This document shows, piece by piece, positions 5,699-13,336 of a stretch of 19,041 bases of DNA. Position 1 is the first letter of the stretch. Each line of letters begins with the position of its first letter. Origin of the DNA: an uncultured Chitinophagaceae bacterium. GTDB taxonomy: Bacteria; Bacteroidota; Bacteroidia; Chitinophagales; Chitinophagaceae. The stretch is taken from positions 1 through 19,041 of the forward strand of contig CAKSVK010000061.1 in assembly GCA_934502905.1 (NCBI GenBank), in the 5' to 3' direction. The notes under the pieces were generated by a model that saw nothing but the letters and a program-made list of their open reading frames with translations, had not been told where the DNA came from and ran no database searches. The translations under genes and the position numbers were made by a program.

Positions 5699-5726
5699 CA
5701 GTCCTATAATTTATATTATGTTAAAT
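5699..5726. other. dif-like XerCD recombination site (right attachment site of the provirus)
   Basis: The 28 bases divide as an XerC-type arm (5699-5709, CAGTCCTATAA), a 6-bp centre (5710-5715, TTTATA) and an XerD-type arm (5716-5726, TTATGTTAAAT). The XerD arm equals that of E. coli dif as I remember it, and the XerC arm shares the inner ATAA. The centre differs from E. coli TGTATA by one base. The site lies exactly between virus-like and host-like genes, as expected for phages that integrate through host XerC/XerD and carry no integrase. The other copy should lie beyond the left window edge. Confidence 0.75.
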
Positions 5727-5852
5727 AGAACAAAAGAGAATCCAACCTACGTCTGCTCCATCGAATTACTACTTTCTCCCGCTGATGATCTTCTGTCCCT
5801 TGCTTATCTTTAGTCGCAATTTTGAAACCAAACATGTAAAACACGGGAGATC

Positions 5853-6959
5853 ATGTGGAACCCATTTGACGGGAAAACACCGGAAGACGGACCGGATATA
5901 GACTTTCACCTGCTGAACGGTATCTTTGAGCACCTGACCACGCAGAACGGGTATATTGCTGCAAAAGTGAAAAACCAGCCGGGACTCCTGGAAGCATACT
6001 GGTACCATATCCCCGCATCTTGTGCCGCAGAAGAAAGCTGGCTGAAGAAAAATAACTTCAAAAACTTTTATGAGCTGGTAAATGTTATTTCCGCGAGATC
6101 AGGTATGGGCGCCCTGGATATTCCTTCGGCGCTGGCAGAAGATCTGCAGATCAATTTAATGGAGATCAGCTTTTCAAGCTATCCGGAACCACAGGAGAAA
6201 AATATGCTGAAGCTGGCCCGCAACAGCTTTTTCTTCATATTCGTAGCGGAACCGAAGCAGGATGAGCTGGGCGGCTTCCGCAGCTATTATATCCGTAATA
6301 ATTACGATGCGGCGCTGGCGAGCTTCTACCAGGCAGAATATATCCCGGACATCAATCACCCCGAAGTTTATGAGGATGCAGTTCGCCAACTGGAATATAA
6401 CCTGGCGGCACTGACTGTGCTGGCCGGTCTCCCCCTATCGAACAAGCTTACGCGAAAATATCCCGGGGAGCTGCTTCACGGACCCGTCACCGCCGAGGAT
6501 TTCAAACGGATCATCCAACTGGTAAATTTTCACAAATTTAACGGGGACGCCGGTCAAAAAGCCACGGAATTGCTGGAAGCGTTTCACACCGACTGGCCCG
6601 AGCTATATGAAAGGCTGTATGATTTCAGACCGGATGAAGTAAGCTATTTTCCTCTACATACAGATATCATCCATGCGGATGCAAACCTATGGGACAACGA
6701 CTGGAAATTTGACGCGGAGGAAATTGAATATGTGATCAGCTCCCTCTTACAGGAAGAATGGCATTTTGACCATCCGGAAGATACGTACAGCCACGACCTG
6801 TTCCCTTTTATACAGGCAGCGCTGTCTCAAAAAGGATGGGAACTGATGAGCTTTGATACGGAAGCTGATTCCTATTTGTTTTTTATCGTGCATAAAGAGC
6901 ATGTTCCGGAGATACTGGAGCTGTCCAACAAGCTTTCGTTGGGAATAGAAATCTTGTAG
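5853..6959 (+). CDS. Conserved hypothetical protein, 368 aa (DUF6630-like?)
   Basis: The product is 368 residues, soluble and acidic, without signal peptide or membrane segment. The start at ATG 5853 is supported by GGGAG five bases upstream-equivalent spacing and by the adjacent natural opening MWNPFDGKTPEDGPD. Two parts can be seen. One is an N-terminal alpha/beta region with an aromatic patch (NSFFFIFVAEPKQDELGGF, about 123-141). The other is a C-terminal region with IEYVISSLLQEEWHFDHPED and MSFDTEADSYLFFIV. The latter motif recalls DUF6630-type proteins, but I hold that weakly. No catalytic motif is obvious. It is the first host gene after the dif-like site and converges with the hydrolase gene. 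Function is unknown. Confidence 0.72.
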   Translation: MWNPFDGKTPEDGPDIDFHLLNGIFEHLTTQNGYIAAKVKNQPGLLEAYWYHIPASCAAEESWLKKNNFKNFYELVNVISARSGMGALDIPSALAEDLQINLMEISFSSYPEPQEKNMLKLARNSFFFIFVAEPKQDELGGFRSYYIRNNYDAALASFYQAEYIPDINHPEVYEDAVRQLEYNLAALTVLAGLPLSNKLTRKYPGELLHGPVTAEDFKRIIQLVNFHKFNGDAGQKATELLEAFHTDWPELYERLYDFRPDEVSYFPLHTDIIHADANLWDNDWKFDAEEIEYVISSLLQEEWHFDHPEDTYSHDLFPFIQAALSQKGWELMSFDTEADSYLFFIVHKEHVPEILELSNKLSLGIEIL

Positions 6960-7130
6960 ACTTTATAAGGCAACTGTATTGTAGAAATTTCCCGCAGCTC
7001 TCGCCGATATTTTCGCAGATAGCGGGGATTGCATTGCAACAATGCCGGAAAAGAAACCGACTTTGCGCGGCTTGACGGACCAGGCTCAAAAAAGGGGCAA
7101 GCTGTATTGTATCGAAATAATCCCCGGGAT

Positions 7131-7868
7131 TTACTTCAATACTTCATCCAGGAACAGCAACGTATGATTCCAGGCACGTTTTGCCATTACTTCATTATAA
7201 TCGCCCGATCCGGGATTGGTAAAGGTATGCCCGCAGTTGGCGTAGGTGATGATCTGCCAGTCGGCCTTGCCCTCGTTCATTTCCTGAACAAAATTGTCGT
7301 AGTCTTCCCTGCTTACACTTTTATCGTTGGCGGGATGCTCTACCAGCACTTTTGTTTGTACCGGGCTGTTCGGGCGATCTGCCGCTTTTGATAAGCCGCC
7401 GTGGATGGAGATGACACCGGTAACCGATAATCCTGCCCGGGCGGCTTCCAAAGCGCCTGTGCCACCAAAACAATATCCTATTACGGCAATTTTATCAGCG
7501 CCCTGCTTCTTCAATGCATCCAGGGCCAGGGATATCCTGCGCTGGTATGCCTTATAATCTGATTTATATTGTCCGGCTATTTTGCCGGCAGCAGCGTTAT
7601 CTGCCGGTGTATTACCCTCTCCGTATATATCGGCGATGAAGGCTATATATCCCTGCTTTTCCAGGTTGGCGGCTGCCTGCCGGGCTTCGTTATCAACGCC
7701 TTTCCATGCGGGCAGGATCAGTACGCCGGGGAGTTTTTTCCCGGCATTGGAGGTCACCAGTCCGTTTAATTTTTGTGTACCGTCGTTATAAGCAATCGCT
7801 TTAAGATCCTGCGCCTTCACCTGCGTTGCCAGTATCATTAATTGCGCTATCAACCATATATTTTTCAT
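7131..7868 (-). CDS. Secreted dienelactone hydrolase family protein
   Basis: I choose ATG 7868 (245 residues) because it begins a good signal peptide (MKNIWLIAQLMILATQVKAQ, cut after about residue 20). The extension to 7919 runs into a repeat array and is spurious. The protein has the alpha/beta-hydrolase layout of dienelactone hydrolases, with nucleophile elbow GYCFGG (Cys133), a candidate acid Asp182 in PANDKSVS and the catalytic His214 in CGHTF. Such enzymes split esters or lactones; in Bacteroidota the secreted forms have mostly unknown substrates. The usual Gly-x-x-Asp before the acid is replaced by PAND, a minor oddity. The gene follows the metallophosphoesterase gene by about 100 bases on the same strand and converges with the 368-residue gene. 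Confidence 0.87.
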   Translation of the reverse strand: MKNIWLIAQLMILATQVKAQDLKAIAYNDGTQKLNGLVTSNAGKKLPGVLILPAWKGVDNEARQAAANLEKQGYIAFIADIYGEGNTPADNAAAGKIAGQYKSDYKAYQRRISLALDALKKQGADKIAVIGYCFGGTGALEAARAGLSVTGVISIHGGLSKAADRPNSPVQTKVLVEHPANDKSVSREDYDNFVQEMNEGKADWQIITYANCGHTFTNPGSGDYNEVMAKRAWNHTLLFLDEVLK

Positions 7869-7893
7869 ATTCCAGACTTTTTCAATTGACCTG

Positions 7894-7956
7894 TGATCCT
7901 TGCGTCCTGTATCCTGCAACCTGTGTCTTGTACCTTACCACTTACGACTTATCACC
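7894..7956. repeat. Array of nine degenerate 7-bp tandem repeats
   Basis: Nine consecutive heptamers all fit T-R-N-N-N-C-Y without a break in phase (for example TGCGTCC, TGTGTCT, TACGACT). The fixed positions are T1, a purine at 2, C6 and a pyrimidine at 7. The array fills most of the gap between the metallophosphoesterase and hydrolase genes. The function is unknown. Similar degenerate heptamer tracts are, from memory, common between genes of Chitinophaga-like bacteria. Confidence 0.8.
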
Positions 7957-7969
7957 CACATCTTCCTCC

Positions 7970-9211
7970 CTATGCCAGCTCGATCAACGTAATTTCCGGT
8001 AGAATGCCCACCCTGCCGGGATATCCTATGAATCCATATCCCCTGTTCACATATAACTTTTGATTGGCTTCCTCATACAAGCCCGCCCATTGCTTATATA
8101 CGTATTGCACAGGACTCCATTTAAAGCCTGGTATTTCTACCCCGAACTGCATGCCGTGGGTATGACCGCTGAGGGTAAGATCAATATCTGAATATTCCGG
8201 ACGTATCTGTGCGTCCCAATGGCTGGGATCGTGTGACATCAATATTTTGAACGGATATTTTTCCGTGCCGGCATAAGCTTTGTCCAGCTTTCCGTATTTA
8301 GGGAAATTAGCTTTGGCTCCCCAGTTCTCCACGCCCAGCAACGCGATCTGCTCGCCGTCTTTTTCAAGCACTACATGCTCATTCAGCAGCAGCTTCCAGC
8401 CCATTTCCCGTTGCATATCCACCAGCCGCTCCAGGTTCTGCGCCTTTGTTTCGGGTGTATCCCAATGATGGTAATCGCCATAGTCGTGATTACCCAGGAT
8501 ACTGTATACGCCCATTGGTGCTTTCAAACCGGCAAACACTTCTTTATAAGGGATCAGCTCCTGGGTCTGGTTATTCACAATATCACCGGTAAACAGTATC
8601 AGGTCGGCATTTTGGTCCAGGATGGTCTTTATACCGTGGGCAACAGCTTTCTGATCGTTGAAGCTTCCGGAATGGATATCCGATATCTGTATGATCTTCA
8701 AACCGCTGAAGGCTTTGGGCAGGTTCGGAAAATTGAGCTTTACTTTTCTGAGCTGGTAATTGTATTTGTTGGTAAACCCCCATACGAATGTGCTCATCAG
8801 GCTTCCCCCTAAGGCAATGCCCAGCCAGCTGAGAAACACTGAACGGGAAATACCAACGCCCCCTCCGGAAGGAACGCTGCTGGTGGTAAACCGGGCAATA
8901 GCCCACTGCACCAGCCTTCGCAGGTCATCTATCAGCAGGAACAATACGGTGATGGCCTTCGAGAGGAACATCCCGATCATGATCGTCAACGTATAAGCCC
9001 TGAGGGTGCCGGGCCAGGCTTCAAAATTAATATAAGGAAAAGCTGCCAGCAGGATCATGGCGCCTATACTCAGTACCCAGTAGGTGCCAAAAATTACCGT
9101 TTTAAGCTTGGGGGAAACGGAGTGAAAAGCTACTTTTAAAGCCTGAAATACATACAGATCTATCAGCAACATTACCAAAATCAGTATCCAGGAATCTGTA
9201 AACCGCCGCAT
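7970..9211 (-). CDS. Membrane-anchored calcineurin-like metallophosphoesterase
   Basis: The product is 413 residues. The first 150 hold about five hydrophobic helices (about 8-28, 38-60, 70-95, a short amphipathic part, and 127-146). The phosphatase domain follows at about 170-413, with all metal-binding motifs in order: DIH (Asp178, His180), GDIVN (Asp210), GNHD (Asn241, His242), SHDPSHW (His327) and GHTHG (His350, His352). This matches the YkuE/YaeI-like branch of the superfamily, whose members act on phosphodiester or pyrophosphate bonds at the membrane (some on UDP-diacylglucosamine). The substrate here is not known. The domain should face the side decided by the odd helix count. A probable -7 element lies 33 bases upstream of its ATG. 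Confidence 0.9.
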   Translation of the reverse strand: MRRFTDSWILILVMLLIDLYVFQALKVAFHSVSPKLKTVIFGTYWVLSIGAMILLAAFPYINFEAWPGTLRAYTLTIMIGMFLSKAITVLFLLIDDLRRLVQWAIARFTTSSVPSGGGVGISRSVFLSWLGIALGGSLMSTFVWGFTNKYNYQLRKVKLNFPNLPKAFSGLKIIQISDIHSGSFNDQKAVAHGIKTILDQNADLILFTGDIVNNQTQELIPYKEVFAGLKAPMGVYSILGNHDYGDYHHWDTPETKAQNLERLVDMQREMGWKLLLNEHVVLEKDGEQIALLGVENWGAKANFPKYGKLDKAYAGTEKYPFKILMSHDPSHWDAQIRPEYSDIDLTLSGHTHGMQFGVEIPGFKWSPVQYVYKQWAGLYEEANQKLYVNRGYGFIGYPGRVGILPEITLIELA

Positions 9212-9243
9212 TGTATTGACCAGGTTGGTTTTTGATGAAAATG

Positions 9244-9251
9244 CAAAAATA
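9244..9251 (-). promoter_or_regulatory. Bacteroidota -7 element for the metallophosphoesterase gene
   Basis: On the minus strand TATTTTTG fits TAnnTTTG exactly and lies 33 bases before the ATG at 9211. No good -33 TTTG is seen at the usual distance. The rest of the gap up to 9461 shows nothing I can name. Confidence 0.45.
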
Positions 9252-9461
9252 ACAAAGCCTTTTAAAATGAGCTGTTAATTATAACAAGGCTCCTAGCCTT
9301 AATCCTGGGGACTGACAGAAAGGTCGTTATTGCATAATCAATTAATCGATATCCCGGTCATTTAAGCCGTGATATATAGAACCTCACCCGGTTGAATTGC
9401 GCCTGCCTGCACTAAAAAGATTTGGCGCCCTTTGGAAGCTGTATCGTTTTATCGTCAATAT

Positions 9462-9971
9462 CTAAAACTGGATAAAGCCATCCAACTGTTCATTGATCAC
9501 CTTCAGGGTGGCGGAATCTTCAATTTTATTGTCGATTGTAATCAGTTTGTTTACTACAGATATCGGGAGTTTGTTGTAGTATACATGCATTCTCAGGTAA
9601 TGCAAAACGCCTGTCAGGTGCTCCATGCCTCTCAGGTTCCCGGCCCTTCCGGTAGATACGCCTGTCAGCATGGCCTTTTTTCCCCACCAGGACTGTTGGA
9701 TATCGGTATTGTCCAGCAGCGATTTCAGCACCCCCGGAAAGCTGCCGTTGTATTCAGGCACAATAAAAATAAATTTTTTTGCAGGGATCAGCATTTCCTG
9801 CTCTACCTTTTCAATAGATGTATTTCTTGTTGCTACGTTTAGCCCTTCCAGTGAAAGGAAATGAGCGTCTATTTCTTTATTTTTTAAAAGCTGATGGTAT
9901 AAACTTGCCACCCTGATGGTATTGCTACCCGGTCTGTTGGTACCTGAAATTATGGTGTAAACATCTGACAT
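9462..9971 (-). CDS. NADPH-dependent FMN reductase / flavodoxin-like quinone reductase
   Basis: The product is 169 residues, about the normal length for this family. The flavin phosphate loop is SGTNRPGSNT at about 9-18. The second loop is PEYNGSFPGVLKSLLDN (about 73-89), the hallmark of the FMN_red family that binds the isoalloxazine ring. A third is GVSTGRAGNLRG (about 104-115). It should carry FMN and reduce flavins, quinones or azo compounds with NAD(P)H in the cytoplasm. It is transcribed away from the UPF0173 gene from a shared 127-base region. The physiological acceptor cannot be told from sequence. Confidence 0.88.
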   Translation of the reverse strand: MSDVYTIISGTNRPGSNTIRVASLYHQLLKNKEIDAHFLSLEGLNVATRNTSIEKVEQEMLIPAKKFIFIVPEYNGSFPGVLKSLLDNTDIQQSWWGKKAMLTGVSTGRAGNLRGMEHLTGVLHYLRMHVYYNKLPISVVNKLITIDNKIEDSATLKVINEQLDGFIQF

Positions 9972-10019
9972 GTTTGTTCTCTCAACGATGAATTATATAC
10001 AGTTTTACGACGGATGCCG

Positions 10020-10050
10020 TAATTTTGCTTATATTAATTTTGCAAATATA
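10020..10050. promoter_or_regulatory. Divergent promoter region between FMN reductase and UPF0173 genes
   Basis: On the plus strand TAATTTTG occurs at 10020-10027 and 10035-10042, both exact TAnnTTTG elements facing the UPF0173 gene. On the minus strand TATATTTG (10050 to 10043) faces the reductase, with TTTG about 22 bases upstream as a possible -33. The elements overlap, so the two directions may compete. Confidence 0.5.
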
Positions 10051-10098
10051 ACCGCTTCATGGAAGCAACCTGCAAAATAAAACCAATAGTCGTTAAAG

Positions 10099-10779
10099 AT
10101 GAAGTTTACATATTACGGACATTCCTGCTTTGCTGTAGAGATCAAAGGAAAAAAGATATTGTTTGATCCGTTTATCACACCCAACGAGCTGGCAAAAAAT
10201 GTGAAAGCCGATGAGATAGAGGCCGATTACATTTTTTTGTCCCACGGGCATGATGATCATATAGCGGATTGTGCCAGCATTGCGTCCCGTACCGGGGCAA
10301 AAGTGGTATGTGCTTTTGAAATCCATACCTGGCTCAATAACCAGGGTATCACCAATACGCACCCGATGAACACCGGCGGAAAGTGGAAATTTGATTTCGG
10401 GACGGTAAAATGCGTAACAGCTCATCATTCCAGCGGACTACCCGACGGAACTTATGGCGGCAACCCGATGGGATTTGTATTTACCAGCGGGGAGGGAAAT
10501 TTTTACTATAGCGGCGATACTGCCCTCACACTGGATATGCAGCTGATCCCCCAATATGCCCGCCTGGATTTTGCGGTACTTCCTATCGGGGATAATTTCA
10601 CCATGGATGCTGTTGATGCTGCCGAAGCAGCAAAATTTGTTGAGTGCCAGAAAGTTATAGGCGTACATTACGATACATTCGGATTCATTAAAATAGACCA
10701 CCAGTGGGCAAAAGAAGTCTTTGCCAAAGCCGGGGCCTCTCTCACCCTGCTCTCTCCCGGTGAAAAACTTGACATTTGA
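10099..10779 (+). CDS. UPF0173 metal-dependent hydrolase (MBL fold, YtkL-like)
   Basis: The product is 226 residues, the standard length for UPF0173. Metallo-beta-lactamase motifs are in order: YGHSCF (about 6-11), SHGHDDH (His49, His51, Asp53, His54), AHHSSG (His109/His110), SGDTAL (Asp140) and IGVHYDTF (His190). These should hold two zinc or similar ions in a cytoplasmic hydrolase. The physiological substrate of this family is not firmly known. The gene ends in the -33 element of the parA promoter, so its transcription could read into the par operon. Two tandem -7 elements lie 57-79 bases before the ATG. Confidence 0.92.
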   Translation: MKFTYYGHSCFAVEIKGKKILFDPFITPNELAKNVKADEIEADYIFLSHGHDDHIADCASIASRTGAKVVCAFEIHTWLNNQGITNTHPMNTGGKWKFDFGTVKCVTAHHSSGLPDGTYGGNPMGFVFTSGEGNFYYSGDTALTLDMQLIPQYARLDFAVLPIGDNFTMDAVDAAEAAKFVECQKVIGVHYDTFGFIKIDHQWAKEVFAKAGASLTLLSPGEKLDI

Positions 10780-10805
10780 AACTGAAAAATAATAGGTTAC
10801 ATTTG
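10775..10805 (+). promoter_or_regulatory. Promoter of the parA-parB operon (Bacteroidota type)
   Basis: TTTG at 10775-10778 and TACATTTG at 10798-10805 are separated by 19 bases, matching the Bacteroidota -33/-7 consensus exactly. The -33 part overlaps the stop codon of the UPF0173 gene. The leader to the parA ATG would be about 60 bases. Confidence 0.75.
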
Positions 10806-10869
10806 TAGCTTTCTTGTAACAGCTATTTGTGAATAGTGAAGTAAAATTATTATAATATATCTATAGTAC

Positions 10870-11682
10870 ATGGCAAGAACAATCGGAATAGCCAATCAAA
10901 AAGGAGGTGTGGGAAAAACGACTACGGCAATTAACCTGGCGGCCAGCCTGGCTGTGCTGGAGAAAAAAACATTGCTGGTAGACGCCGATCCGCAGGCGAA
11001 CAGTACGACAGGTGTTGGCTTTGACCTGCACAATATACAAAAAAGCCTGTACGATTGTATGGTGAATGACACCCCTGCCAGGGATTGTATCTTAAAATCG
11101 GAGATCCCCTTTCTGGATGTCATTCCTTCGCATATTGACCTTGTAGGCGCTGAAATAGAGATGATCAACTACCCCAGCCGGGAAAATGTATTGAAGCATA
11201 TACTGGAGCCGGTGCAGGCGGAATATGATTTTATCATTATTGACTGCTCTCCCTCGCTTGGGCTGATCACCGTCAATGCACTTACCGCTTCAGACAGTGT
11301 AGTGGTGCCGGTGCAAACGGAGTTTTTCGCCCTGGAGGGGCTCGGTAAGCTGTTGAACACCATTAAGATCGTTCAGAGCAGGTTGAACCCCCAACTGGTG
11401 ATTGAAGGCATTCTTATGACCATGTACGACGGTCGGCTCCGCTTATGCAACCAGGTGGTCAATGAAGTGCGGCTGCATTTTGAAGACATGGTTTTTGATA
11501 CCATCATCCACCGCAATACGCGCCTGAGCGAAGCCCCCAGTGTGGGTAAACCTGCCATTCTTTATGATGCGGAAAGCAAGGGTTCCATCAACTACCTCAA
11601 CCTTGCCAAAGAGATCCTGCAGCGGAATAACATGACGAATATATCCCATGAAGAACGAATATTAACCTTAAACAATGAGTAA
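10870..11682 (+). CDS. parA: Chromosome-partitioning ATPase ParA (Soj)
   Basis: The product is 270 residues with the deviant Walker A motif KGGVGKTTT (11-19, with the signature Lys11 and Lys16), the A' motif VDADPQ (37-42) and the Walker B region FIIIDCSPSLGL. This is a type Ia-like chromosomal ParA without an N-terminal helix-turn-helix. ATP-bound ParA coats the nucleoid, and ParB triggers hydrolysis to move the origin region. The parB start overlaps its last eight bases, so the two are translated together. A textbook promoter lies upstream. Confidence 0.96.
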   Translation: MARTIGIANQKGGVGKTTTAINLAASLAVLEKKTLLVDADPQANSTTGVGFDLHNIQKSLYDCMVNDTPARDCILKSEIPFLDVIPSHIDLVGAEIEMINYPSRENVLKHILEPVQAEYDFIIIDCSPSLGLITVNALTASDSVVVPVQTEFFALEGLGKLLNTIKIVQSRLNPQLVIEGILMTMYDGRLRLCNQVVNEVRLHFEDMVFDTIIHRNTRLSEAPSVGKPAILYDAESKGSINYLNLAKEILQRNNMTNISHEERILTLNNE

Positions 11683-12601
11683 CCCTTCCAATAAGAATAC
11701 TGCAAAAAAAGATGCGCTGGGAAAAGGGATCCGGTCTTTGCTGAAAAGTATAGATGCCGATCTGAAAACCAGTACGGGAGACCAGTTAAAAGCAGGGGTG
11801 GTAGACAAAGCCACTACCACCATCCGCATACCGGTAGAACAAATACAACCCAACCCCAAGCAACCGCGATATGACTTTGATGAGCAGGCGCTCAATGAGC
11901 TTGCTGCATCCATCAGGCTCCACGATATCATCCAGCCGCTGACTGTTGTAAAAACCGGGGAACGTTATACGCTGATTGCGGGTGAAAGAAGATGGCGGGC
12001 CGCAAAGCTTGCCGGTTTGAAAGACATACCTGTATATATCCGCGAAGCAGACGACCAGCAGTTGCTGGAGCTGGCATTGCTGGAAAATTTACAGAGGGAA
12101 AACCTCAACTCCATAGAAGTAGCGCTCAGCTATAAACGGATGATGGAAGAGCTCAGCTACACGCAGGAGCAAGTGGCGGAAAGAATGGGAAAAGAACGGA
12201 GCACAGTTACCAACTATATCCGTTTGCTGAAGCTGCCGCCGGATATACAGGTGGCGGTACGCAACAATACCATCAGCATGGGGCATGCACGGGCCATCAT
12301 TAATGTGGATACGGTAGATAAGCAGCTGTTCATTTTTAACGAAATAAAGAATAAAGGACTTTCTGTAAGGCAAACCGAAGAATTGGTAAGGAAGCTGTAT
12401 AAGGATGCCCCTGTTAAAAAATCCGTAAAAGCAGTGCTGGCACCACCTTTCAGAAAAATTGAAGATAATTTAGCTTCCCATTATGCTACCCGCGTAAAAA
12501 TGCAGCATAATAAGAAGGGGCACGGCTCTATTACGATCGAATATTTTTCTATCCAGGAGCTGAATGCAATCCTTGAAAAAATGAACGTTTCCGCGGAGTA
12601 A
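11675..12601 (+). CDS. parB: ParB/Spo0J chromosome-partitioning protein, CTP-binding type
   Basis: The product is 308 residues. An N-terminal ALGKGIRSLL motif (about 14-23) is the usual ParA-contact region. The ParB/Srx domain spans about 48-140 with IQPNPKQPR, the CTPase motif GERRWRA (103-109) and LLENLQREN (136-144). A helix-turn-helix for parS binding lies at about 162-187 (YTQEQVAERMGKERSTVTNY), and the C-terminal dimer region follows. It should load at parS and slide as a CTP-gated clamp. No parS of the standard TGTTNCACGTGNAACA form is seen in the window. The gene overlaps parA and is eight bases from the DUF5683 gene. Confidence 0.96.
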   Translation: MSNPSNKNTAKKDALGKGIRSLLKSIDADLKTSTGDQLKAGVVDKATTTIRIPVEQIQPNPKQPRYDFDEQALNELAASIRLHDIIQPLTVVKTGERYTLIAGERRWRAAKLAGLKDIPVYIREADDQQLLELALLENLQRENLNSIEVALSYKRMMEELSYTQEQVAERMGKERSTVTNYIRLLKLPPDIQVAVRNNTISMGHARAIINVDTVDKQLFIFNEIKNKGLSVRQTEELVRKLYKDAPVKKSVKAVLAPPFRKIEDNLASHYATRVKMQHNKKGHGSITIEYFSIQELNAILEKMNVSAE

Positions 12602-12608
12602 AACCAAT

Positions 12609-13298
12609 ATGCGTTTACATTCAGCTTTTATTGCATTACTATTTACGCTGTTGCTGTCTCAAACATATGCCCAGCAGGACTCAGCAAAGGTAGCAACGGA
12701 CAGTGTGGCCGTTCCTGTAAGTCCTGCCGTAAAAGATACGGAAATCGTTGTGACGACCGATACAACCCGGAAGAAATGGAGCCCTGCAAAAAGAGCCGCT
12801 ATTTATTCGGCCATTCTTCCCGGTGCCGGGCAGGTATATAACCGCAAATACTGGAAAGTGCCGCTGGTATACGGGGCATTGGCTGTGCCGGGTTATTTCT
12901 TTGCGGATAATCTTATTGCTTTCAAAAGGTCAAGATACGCCTACAATTACCTGTATGACCGGCTGAACCCACCCGCCAACCTTGCGGATACTTTTGGTGT
13001 TTATAGTGAAATAAACGAAATTTTCAGGGTTGCTGTGGACCGTGGTAATCTTTCTACCTTGCAAAACTACCGGAATCAGTCCCGGCAGAATGTGGACTAT
13101 TCCGCATTATTTTTTATCCTGTTATGGGGACTGAATGTGATGGATGCCGCTGTAGACGGGCACCTGAAGGATTTCGACATTTCTGATGACCTCAGCATAC
13201 AGATCAAACCCGGGCGCATGCCCATTGGTAATACCACCGGCATCGGCATCGTGCTGAATATCGGCAAAAACCACGAGAACAGGATTTACAGCAGGTAG
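12609..13298 (+). CDS. DUF5683 domain protein, secreted/membrane, in the par operon
   Basis: The product is 229 residues. A signal peptide (about 1-21, ending TYAQ) is followed by a Thr/Val/Asp-rich spacer to about 52. Then comes the domain, with AAIYSAILPGAGQVYNRKYW (about 63-82), a hydrophobic helix (about 84-99) and a second one (about 165-180, ALFFILLWGLNVMDAAVDGH). The LPG-x-GQ-x-YN-x-KYWK signature is characteristic of DUF5683 of Bacteroidota. These proteins usually sit next to parAB and dapB. Its function is unknown; a cell-envelope link to chromosome segregation or growth can be imagined from the neighbours. It follows parB by seven bases. Confidence 0.88.
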   Translation: MRLHSAFIALLFTLLLSQTYAQQDSAKVATDSVAVPVSPAVKDTEIVVTTDTTRKKWSPAKRAAIYSAILPGAGQVYNRKYWKVPLVYGALAVPGYFFADNLIAFKRSRYAYNYLYDRLNPPANLADTFGVYSEINEIFRVAVDRGNLSTLQNYRNQSRQNVDYSALFFILLWGLNVMDAAVDGHLKDFDISDDLSIQIKPGRMPIGNTTGIGIVLNIGKNHENRIYSR

Positions 13299-13305
13299 AA
13301 TTCTG

Positions 13306-13313
13306 TACATTTG
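13306..13313 (+). promoter_or_regulatory. -7 element of the dapB promoter
   Basis: TACATTTG fits TAnnTTTG exactly and lies 23 bases before the dapB ATG. The -33 region is weak (TTTA at 13285-13288, 17 bases away). It suggests dapB can be expressed apart from the par operon. Confidence 0.5.
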
Positions 13314-13336
13314 CGCTTCTTTAAACTACTTCACGC

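Larger units (their letters stand above)
1..5726 (-). mobile_element. Putative integrated FLiP-like (membrane-containing, tailless) provirus, partial
   Basis: Every convincing gene from the window start to about 5557 lies on the minus strand, packed with gaps of a few bases or short overlaps, as in a small virus genome. The content is a candidate capsid protein, several very small single-pass membrane proteins, a candidate spike protein and a cell-wall lytic enzyme. No tail, portal, large terminase or integrase is visible. The order (small basic genes, capsid, small membrane genes, larger membrane protein, spike, lysin) resembles what I recall of Flavobacterium phage FLiP. A dif-like Xer site closes the right end. 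The left end is outside the window, so the total length and the replication gene are not seen. A related PM2-, tectivirus- or other double jelly-roll lineage cannot be excluded. Confidence 0.7.

Noticed and set aside
7031..7045. Hairpin GCATTG/CAATGC between the convergent genes as a terminator.
   Set aside because: Short stem with no T-run on either side.
7869..7919. N-terminal extension of the hydrolase gene (262-residue form).
   Set aside because: It runs into the heptamer array and would mask the signal peptide starting at ATG 7868.
8375..8812. 145-residue frame antisense to the metallophosphoesterase.
   Set aside because: The metallophosphoesterase on the other strand carries every catalytic motif.
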